A DNA stretch of 29,214 bases from JBCBWG01 sp964579305 (GTDB taxonomy: Bacteria; Pseudomonadota; Alphaproteobacteria; Rhizobiales; Hyphomicrobiaceae). The DNA lies in the NCBI GenBank assembly GCA_964579305.1, contig CAZOGY010000030.1, positions 1 to 29,214 of the forward strand. Direction: 5' to 3'. The translations under genes were made by a program, and so were the position numbers. Shown piece by piece: positions 24,514 through 29,214 of the stretch. The notes beneath the pieces were generated by a model that was not told the origin of the DNA, searched no databases, and worked only from the letters and a program-made list of their open reading frames with translations. The stretch's first letter is position 1. Each line of letters opens with the position of its first letter.

Positions 24514-25164
24514 TCACGCCATGACCCCGCCATGTGCACGCAACGCCGCAATCAACTCAAGCAGCGGCAGTCCCAGCACCGCGAAATGATCGCCGCGCAC
24601 TTGCGAAATTAAATGCGCCCCGACCCCCTCGATCTGATAAGCGCCAACCGACTCCAGCGCCACCGGGCCGGCCGCGGCCAGATAGTTGCCAACAAACTCC
24701 GGTGAGAAATCGCGAAAGGTTACGTCGACGGTCGAGACGGTCGTCCATACCACACTGCCGGCCTCCGCCAGCACCGCGGCACTGTGCAATTGATGCGTCT
24801 TGCCCGAAAGCGCCAGCAACTGCTTACGCGCGGCATCCATGTCTGCTGGCTTGGTGTGGACAATCCCATCGCACACAAGCACCTGATCACCGGCAATCAC
24901 CAGCGCTTCGGAACGGCGGCGCGACACGTCTTCTGCTTTCGCGCGGGCCAGGATTTCGGCCAAATCGGCACCGTCGAGAGCGTCGGCCTCCGCACCGATC
25001 GCGGCCCGGATTGCACCTTCGTCAATCGCCGATGGGTCCGTCTCCACGACGATCCCAGCCGCAGAGAGCATCGACTGCCGTGCCCGGCTTGCCGATGCCA
25101 GCACCAAGGTCTTCAGCGTCAGATTACCGGCTGGACCGCTTGCCATCGCTTGCTGATCGGCCAT
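24514..25164 (-). CDS. maf: Maf family nucleotide pyrophosphatase
   Basis: A 216-residue house-cleaning pyrophosphatase acting on non-canonical or modified nucleotides. Seen: LVLASASRARQSML (phosphate-binding SxSxxR), VIAGDQVLVCDG with catalytic Asp93, and ESVGAYQIEGVGAHLI. The exact nucleotide preference cannot be read from sequence. AGGGAG lies eight bases upstream of the ATG. It follows ppsR by 74 bp on the same strand, as in many alphaproteobacteria. Confidence 0.95.
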   Translation of the reverse strand: MADQQAMASGPAGNLTLKTLVLASASRARQSMLSAAGIVVETDPSAIDEGAIRAAIGAEADALDGADLAEILARAKAEDVSRRRSEALVIAGDQVLVCDGIVHTKPADMDAARKQLLALSGKTHQLHSAAVLAEAGSVVWTTVSTVDVTFRDFSPEFVGNYLAAAGPVALESVGAYQIEGVGAHLISQVRGDHFAVLGLPLLELIAALRAHGGVMA

Positions 25165-25238
25165 GGTCTTGTCTCCCTGTGCACCGCATGTCTGGTTTCG
25201 CCGCCGGTTCCGACACCGACAAGGTCACAACGAAGCGC

Positions 25239-26114
25239 TCAACGCTGGGGTTGCACGGCCGATCCGGCGGCCTCGCTACCGTCGACGGGGCCCCCGCCAT
25301 GTCGATCATGGTACAGTTTAAGGATTGTCGCAGCGGTCTCCTCGACCGATCGCCTGGTCACGTCGATCACTGGCCATTTCATGCGCGCGCACAGTTTGCG
25401 CGAATGGGCGATCTCCTGCGCAATTTGCGCCTCGTCGACATAGTCATCGAGATTGCGATCGCCGAGCATGCGCGCGCGATTGCGCCGGATCGCCGCAATG
25501 CGGTCGGCTGCGGCCGTCAGACACACGACGAAGGCGTTGTGCGGCTCAAACAACGCCGGCGGCAGCGGCACTGACATCACGATCGGCACGTTGGCGGTTT
25601 TGAACCCGCGCTGCGCAAGATAGATGCTGGTTGGCGTTTTCGAAGTGCGCGAAATGCCAAGCACGATGATGTCGGCATCGTTCAGATTTTCAGGCAGCCG
25701 GCCGTCGTCATGCGCCATGGTGAAGTTGAGCGCATCAATCCGGTTGAAGTAGCCCGCATCCAATACGTGCTGCCCGGCTACGATTGGCGTTTGCGGCGTC
25801 CCCAGATAACTCTCAAAGACCTGCATGATCGGCTGCAGGACATAAAGGCACGGCACCTTCAGTTCCTTGCACCGCTGCTCAAGCTCCGCGCCGAGTTCCG
25901 GATTGACGATTGTGTAAAGCACAATCCCCGGCGCCGAGGAGATCTCCTGGAAGACGCGCTCAAGCTGCCGCTTTGTGCGGATCAGCGGATAGACATGCTC
26001 GATCGGGCGCACGTTGGCGTACTGAACGGCTGCCGCTTTCGAAATCGTCGTGAGCGTTTCCCCGGTCGCATCAGAGACCAGGTGAAGATGGAAATAGCTC
26101 GGCAACACGGTCAT
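25239..26114 (-). CDS. ppsR: Bifunctional PEP synthase / PPDK regulatory kinase-phosphorylase (DUF299, UPF0085)
   Basis: A 291-residue cytosolic regulator that reversibly phosphorylates phosphoenolpyruvate synthase or pyruvate phosphate dikinase with ADP as donor. The N-terminus SYFHLHLVSDATGETL and the P-loop-like GISRTSKTPTSIYLAQRG (about 153-170) are diagnostic. The last ~20 residues (GGGPVDGSEAAG onward) are a non-conserved tail. The frame is open to 26270, but the family N-terminus is at 26114, with GAG six bases upstream. It is the homologue of RP001 that flanks the Rickettsia and Caulobacter origins and is divergent from hemE here. Confidence 0.94.
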   Translation of the reverse strand: MTVLPSYFHLHLVSDATGETLTTISKAAAVQYANVRPIEHVYPLIRTKRQLERVFQEISSAPGIVLYTIVNPELGAELEQRCKELKVPCLYVLQPIMQVFESYLGTPQTPIVAGQHVLDAGYFNRIDALNFTMAHDDGRLPENLNDADIIVLGISRTSKTPTSIYLAQRGFKTANVPIVMSVPLPPALFEPHNAFVVCLTAAADRIAAIRRNRARMLGDRNLDDYVDEAQIAQEIAHSRKLCARMKWPVIDVTRRSVEETAATILKLYHDRHGGGPVDGSEAAGSAVQPQR

Positions 26115-26277
26115 TTGCAGCTCAACTTTGGCCTCGGGATCGTACGGCTTAAAGCGACACGCCAAGTCGTCCGGGTCGCGCCTTGTAGCGCACAGCAAGC
26201 CGCCCGGCGAGGGCCGGGCGACCTGTGGCCTGCGCCGGACTTTCCCACAGACCGCGGCGCCACTGACCACCTTTGCC

Positions 26278-26290
26278 CATCAAACCGTTG
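26278..26290 (+). promoter_or_regulatory. IHF-like site in the putative origin
   Basis: CATCAAACCGTTG matches the IHF consensus WATCAANNNNTTR at all defined positions except the first. It lies 55 bp left of the TGATCCACA box. Such degenerate motifs arise by chance. Confidence 0.3.
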
Positions 26291-26338
26291 AGATCCGCGC
26301 ATGGCCATCAACAGGTCATGCCAAACGGCGCCAAAACG

Positions 26339-26363
26339 CCAGTCTGATCCACAGGCGGACTGG
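26339..26363. promoter_or_regulatory. G-box-type DnaA site inside an inverted repeat
   Basis: TGATCCACA (26345-26353) is identical to the Caulobacter G-box class of weak DnaA sites and one mismatch from TTATCCACA. It is framed by the perfect inverted repeat CCAGTC (26339-26344) and GACTGG (26358-26363), so the box would lie in the loop of a possible extruded hairpin. Confidence 0.55.
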
Positions 26364-26615
26364 TTAGTCTGCTCTCCGCATCCTGTCCGCAGGCCCTCAA
26401 CAACAAAGCCACAAGCAACGCATCCAAGCCGCAGCAGATTCAGCAAACCGCCTCAGCATCTTGCCACCAACCGCAACCAAACGCCACTTGTCGACAGCAT
26501 CGCAATCCCGGATGCTACCCATCTGGAAAAGACTGTTCACAAGCGCGGATCCGGCGAGAATTGCCGCAATCCACTGCTCCATAACCCTCAAGAACAACCC
26601 AAAAGACATCTGTCT

Positions 26616-26639
26616 TTCGGGTCTCACCTACGACCCGGG
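26616..26639 (+). promoter_or_regulatory. Hairpin at the hemE ribosome-binding site
   Basis: CGGGTC (26618-26623) pairs with GACCCG (26632-26637) around an 8-nt loop, extendable by G-U pairs. The 3' arm runs into the GGGA that serves as ribosome-binding site seven bases before the hemE ATG, so folding could limit translation (inference). Confidence 0.4.
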
Positions 26640-26646
26640 AAAAACC

Positions 26647-27717
26647 ATGCGTCGCATCACAGACGAACTCACGGCCAAAGCCGAGCAGCGGCGTTTCCTG
26701 GCGCCATTCGCTGGTCAGCCCGTTTCCCCGCCGCCAATCTGGCTTATGCGGCAGGCCGGTCGATATCTGCCGGAATACCTCGCGACGCGGGCTGAAGCGG
26801 GCGACTTCCTGTCCCTGTGCTATACGCCACCGCTTGCATGCGAGGTCACGTTGCAGCCGATCCGTCGGTTCGGCTTCGACGCTGCAATCCTGTTTTCCGA
26901 TATCCTCGTCGTCCCGCATGCGCTCGGCCAGGACGTACGCTTCGTCCAAGGTGAGGGGCCACGACTTGAGCCCGTCACGTCCGGCACGGACTTGGCGCGC
27001 CTGAACCTGGACCGCACCCACGAAAAATTCGATGCCGTTTACGAGGCCGTCGATCGCATTCGCGCTGATCTGCCCAACGAAACGGCCCTGATTGGCTTTT
27101 GCGGCGCGCCTTGGACGGTGGCGACCTACATGGTTGGCGGCAAGGGATCGCAAGACCAGGCCGACGCACGGCTTTGGGCCTATCGCGAGCCCGACGAGTT
27201 CGCGCGACTGATCGACTTGCTGGTCGAAACCTCGATTGCCTACCTCAGCAATCAGATCAAAAGCGGCGTCGATGCTGTTCAGATTTTCGACACATGGGCG
27301 GGCAGCCTGCCTGTCCGCGAATTCCAAAAATGGGTCGTGGCACCAACCGCCAGAATCGTATCAGAGCTGAACGCGCGCCACCCCGACATCCCGGTGATCG
27401 GGTTTCCAAAAGGCGCCGGCAGCCAGATCGCGGCGTATTGCCATGCAACCGGCGTTGACGGCGTCGGCATCGACACAGCCCAGAACATGGCAACGGTCCG
27501 CGATACCGTGACCGCCTACAATCTGGCCGTCGTCCAGGGCAATCTCGACCCGCTTGCACTCGTGGCCGGCGGCGCTGAGCTGGACGCGGCGATCGACACC
27601 ATCCTGGAGGCCATGCATGGCGCGCCGTTCGTGTTCAACCTCGGCCATGGCATCGTCCCACAAACGCCACCGGAGCACGTCGCGCACTTGGTCGAACGGG
27701 TCCGCAGCGCCGCCTGA
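26647..27717 (+). CDS. hemE: Uroporphyrinogen decarboxylase
   Basis: A 356-residue cytosolic enzyme decarboxylating uroporphyrinogen III to coproporphyrinogen III in haem synthesis. WLMRQAGRYLPEY (32-44, with Arg35 and Arg39), Asp85 in ILFSDILVVPHALG, GFCGAPWTVATYMVGG and the C-terminal FNLGHGIVPQTPPEHV are the conserved active-site segments. A reading frame continues upstream to 26461 but only the start at 26647 fits the family N-terminus; the 62 extra residues show no homology. hemJ begins eight bases after the stop, so the two haem genes are co-transcribed and probably translationally coupled. Confidence 0.97.
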   Translation: MRRITDELTAKAEQRRFLAPFAGQPVSPPPIWLMRQAGRYLPEYLATRAEAGDFLSLCYTPPLACEVTLQPIRRFGFDAAILFSDILVVPHALGQDVRFVQGEGPRLEPVTSGTDLARLNLDRTHEKFDAVYEAVDRIRADLPNETALIGFCGAPWTVATYMVGGKGSQDQADARLWAYREPDEFARLIDLLVETSIAYLSNQIKSGVDAVQIFDTWAGSLPVREFQKWVVAPTARIVSELNARHPDIPVIGFPKGAGSQIAAYCHATGVDGVGIDTAQNMATVRDTVTAYNLAVVQGNLDPLALVAGGAELDAAIDTILEAMHGAPFVFNLGHGIVPQTPPEHVAHLVERVRSAA

Positions 27718-27725
27718 GGACACAA

Positions 27726-28319
27726 TTGTCCGCACCGCAACAACGCAATCACCGCCTTTGTGTGATGGGGAGACGTTCCGTGATATCGGCAACCGAAGCA
27801 ACGGACCTGCTTAAGACGCCGGCTGGCCGCGCGGGCATGGCGCTTGCCGTCACGGTTGCTTTTGCGCTGGCCCTGATGCTTGTCCTTGGTGAGGCAGCGT
27901 ATCTGTGGATCAAGGCCATTCACGTCGTCGCCGTGATCTCGTGGATGGCCGGTCTTTTGTATCTGCCAAGGCTTTTTGTCTATCACGCCGATGCGAAACC
28001 GGGCTCTGACCTGTCGGAAACGCTGAAGGTCATGGAGCGCCGCCTCCTCAACATCATCATGACGCCGGCGATGATGGTGTCTTGGGGGCTTGGCCTCTGG
28101 CTCGGCTGGCAACTTGACGCATTCTCGTCAGGCTGGTTCCACGCCAAACTTTTGGCTGTGATCGGTCTGTCCGGCGTGCACGGTTATCTGGCCGCAAGCG
28201 TCCGACGCTTCAGTGACGATGCAAGCGAACACGCCGCGCGGCATTGGCGTATTGTCAATGAAGTGCCAACCATTTTGATGGTGGCCGCGGTGATTCTGGT
28301 GATTGTCCAGCCGTTCTGA
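27726..28319 (+). CDS. hemJ: Protoporphyrinogen IX oxidase HemJ
   Basis: A 197-residue inner-membrane protein of the UPF0093/HemJ family, oxidising protoporphyrinogen IX to protoporphyrin IX. Four hydrophobic helices are visible. The family signature WIKAIHVVAVISWMAGLLYLPRLFVYH lies at about 61-87 with the conserved His66, and FHAKLLAVIGLSGVHG and the C-terminal NEVPTILMVAAVILVIV follow. The start is TTG at 27726, supported by GAGGA six bases upstream and immediate coupling to hemE; ATG at 27765 is an alternative that would remove 13 poorly conserved residues. The order hemE-hemJ-rho is typical of Hyphomicrobiales. Confidence 0.94.
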   Translation: MSAPQQRNHRLCVMGRRSVISATEATDLLKTPAGRAGMALAVTVAFALALMLVLGEAAYLWIKAIHVVAVISWMAGLLYLPRLFVYHADAKPGSDLSETLKVMERRLLNIIMTPAMMVSWGLGLWLGWQLDAFSSGWFHAKLLAVIGLSGVHGYLAASVRRFSDDASEHAARHWRIVNEVPTILMVAAVILVIVQPF

Positions 28320-28547
28320 GTGGGTCGCGCGATTTTTCTTGCGTTCGACTCTTTTCGACGCGCAAAGGCGATGGTATATACGTGGTGCCGGCGAGCCCGA
28401 GAGAGGCATGCCCGACCGGCTCCCCGGGGTAGATTTTCTTGACGACGCCGTAGGTTTTAACCGGCGCCCAATCCCCCATCCAGATCCAAAAGCAGCCAAA
28501 CCCTCTCGCTCCCTCCACCCAAGCTGCTTTGCTGGGAGTCTTTCCTG
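28320..28547 (+). promoter_or_regulatory. Leader/promoter region of rho
   Basis: A 228-bp gap before rho. A promoter-like pair TTTTCG (28352-28357) and TATATA (28375-28380) with 17-nt spacing is the best candidate. The following ~165 nt contain small GC-rich hairpins (for example GAGCC/GGCTC around 28390-28420) and a C-rich, G-poor stretch at about 28465-28525 that could be a rut-like site. In E. coli rho is autoregulated by termination in its own leader, and a similar role is possible here (inference). Confidence 0.4.
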
Positions 28548-29214
28548 ATGACGGAAATGAGACTGCAAGACCTAAAAGAGAAAACGCCGACTGAGCTGCT
28601 CGCTTTTGCGGAAGAGCACGGCGTTGAGAACGCGAGCACACTGCGCAAGCAGGAGCTGATGTTTGCCACGCTCAAGCAGCTCGCGGCGCAAGATATCGAG
28701 ATCGTCGGCCACGGCGTGGTCGAAGTCCTGCAAGACGGGTTCGGTTTTCTGCGATCACCGGACGCGAACTATTTGCCAGGCCCGGACGATATTTATGTCT
28801 CGCCATCGCAAATCCGGCGGTTTGCGTTGCGCACGGGAGATACGGTTGAAGGACATATCCGCTCGCCAAAGGACGGCGAACGGTATTTTGCGCTGCTGAA
28901 AGTCAATAAGATCAATTTCGAAGAGCCGGAAGCGACGCGTCACAAAATCCATTTTGACAATCTGACGCCGCTCTATCCGACGGATTGGCTTAAACTGGAA
29001 ATCGAAGATCCGACAATTAAGGATCTGTCACCGCGCGTCATCGATATTGTCGCACCGATCGGTAAGGGGCAGCGCGGCCTAATCGTTGCGCCGCCAAGAA
29101 CCGGTAAAACGGTGATGCTGCAAACGATCGCACACTCAATCACGACCAATCACCCGGAATGCTATTTGATCGTGCTTTTGATCGACGAGCGTCCTGAAGA
29201 GGTCACCGACATGC
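28548..29214 (+). CDS. rho: Transcription termination factor Rho (5' part, cut by window end)
   Basis: The first 222 codons of the hexameric RNA-dependent ATPase that ends transcription at Rho-dependent sites. The Rho N-terminal helical domain is at about 5-45 (LQDLKEKTPTELLAFAEEHG), the cold-shock-like RNA-binding domain at about 51-120 (GFGFLRSPDANYLPGPDDIY), and Walker A APPRTGKT at 181-188. The visible sequence ends in LLIDERPEEVTDM, the start of the Walker B region. GGGAG lies nine bases before the ATG at 28548; a second ATG three codons later has a poorer site. The gene continues beyond the window and is not truncated biologically as far as can be seen. Confidence 0.98.
   Translation, partial: MTEMRLQDLKEKTPTELLAFAEEHGVENASTLRKQELMFATLKQLAAQDIEIVGHGVVEVLQDGFGFLRSPDANYLPGPDDIYVSPSQIRRFALRTGDTVEGHIRSPKDGERYFALLKVNKINFEEPEATRHKIHFDNLTPLYPTDWLKLEIEDPTIKDLSPRVIDIVAPIGKGQRGLIVAPPRTGKTVMLQTIAHSITTNHPECYLIVLLIDERPEEVTDM

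Larger units (their letters stand above)
26115..26646. other. Putative chromosomal replication origin (oriC) between ppsR and hemE
   Basis: A 532-bp gene-free region between divergent ppsR and hemE, the exact position of Cori in Caulobacter and of the origins in Rickettsia and Sinorhizobium. Seen in it: the G-box-like TGATCCACA (26345-26353); weaker DnaA-like 9-mers TTTCCCACA (26241-26249) and CTGTTCACA (26533-26541); an IHF-like site; one GANTC (26437-26441); and a stretch about 26401-26490 in which roughly three quarters of plus-strand bases are A or C. No TTAA-N7-TTAA CtrA site was found, and no very AT-rich unwinding element stands out. Frames extend into the region from both flanking genes but lack homology. 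Confidence 0.72.

Noticed and set aside
24534..25574. 346-codon plus-strand frame across maf and ppsR
   Set aside because: It spans two well-conserved opposite genes and their gap and shows only low-complexity Arg/Pro content.
26461..26646. N-terminal extension of HemE by 62 residues
   Set aside because: The extension runs through the putative origin, has no conserved sequence, and the family N-terminus starts at 26647.
26515..27327. 270-codon minus-strand frame over hemE and part of the origin
   Set aside because: Shadow of hemE codon structure with no homology.
1..29214. tRNA, rRNA, insertion sequences, prophage or CRISPR arrays
   Set aside because: None of the expected signatures (tRNA cloverleaf ends, transposase or integrase frames, regularly spaced repeats) was seen on either strand.

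Overview
The window looks like a chromosomal segment of an alphaproteobacterium, most likely of the order Hyphomicrobiales (Rhizobiales). The reasons are its high-GC coding style, two IalB-family periplasmic proteins, two DUF2865 proteins, DUF1223 and DUF2794 next to acnA, and the run mltA / tim44-like / fxsA / secB / dnaQ / coaE / maf / ppsR / hemE / hemJ / rho, which is the classical neighbourhood of the chromosome replication origin in this class. No prophage, transposon, CRISPR array, rRNA or tRNA was seen.

Layout. 1-5.0 kb: mscL and an IalB-like gene on the minus strand, divergent from acnA (aconitase), then a DUF1223 secreted thioredoxin-like gene. 5.0-5.4 kb: a gene-free stretch with a strong bidirectional terminator, a nested stem-loop element that could be a small RNA, and a 14-bp perfect palindrome. 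5.4-7.3 kb: DUF2794, an overlapping methyltransferase, and a convergent Bax-inhibitor (YbhL) gene preceded by a structured leader. 7.5-12.8 kb: a YbbA/YbbP-type ABC transporter divergent from a TesA-like esterase, then a 2'-5' RNA ligase family gene and a pterin dehydratase. 12.9-15.4 kb: two tandem DUF2865 secreted proteins sharing a six-cysteine signature. 15.6-18.8 kb: short-chain dehydrogenase, quinone oxidoreductase, SpoU-family RNA methyltransferase and a second IalB-like protein. 18.9-21.5 kb: smr, mltA and a Tim44-like gene in one minus-strand run. 21.7-29.2 kb: fxsA and secB, then dnaQ, coaE, maf and ppsR on the minus strand, and hemE, hemJ and rho on the plus strand; rho is cut by the window end.

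The most notable parts are replication and segregation signals. The 532-bp gap between divergent ppsR and hemE corresponds to the Caulobacter and Rickettsia origin position. It carries a TGATCCACA box identical to the Caulobacter G-box type of DnaA site, flanked by an inverted repeat. About 1.9 kb away, in the maf-coaE gap where many relatives carry aroE, lies a 16-bp parS site with one mismatch to the ParB consensus, directly abutting a DnaA-box-like 9-mer. The single mismatch creates a GANTC site inside parS.

Functionally the region is mostly housekeeping: central carbon metabolism (acnA, ppsR), haem synthesis (hemE, hemJ), protein export (secB), replication fidelity (dnaQ), coenzyme A synthesis (coaE), nucleotide sanitation (maf), envelope maintenance (mscL, mltA, fxsA, the ABC transporter) and transcription termination (rho). 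Third-position GC appears to drop inside acnA (about 85% before and about 75% after roughly 2.0 kb, from small hand counts), so the left 2 kb may have a different history or may be an assembly join.
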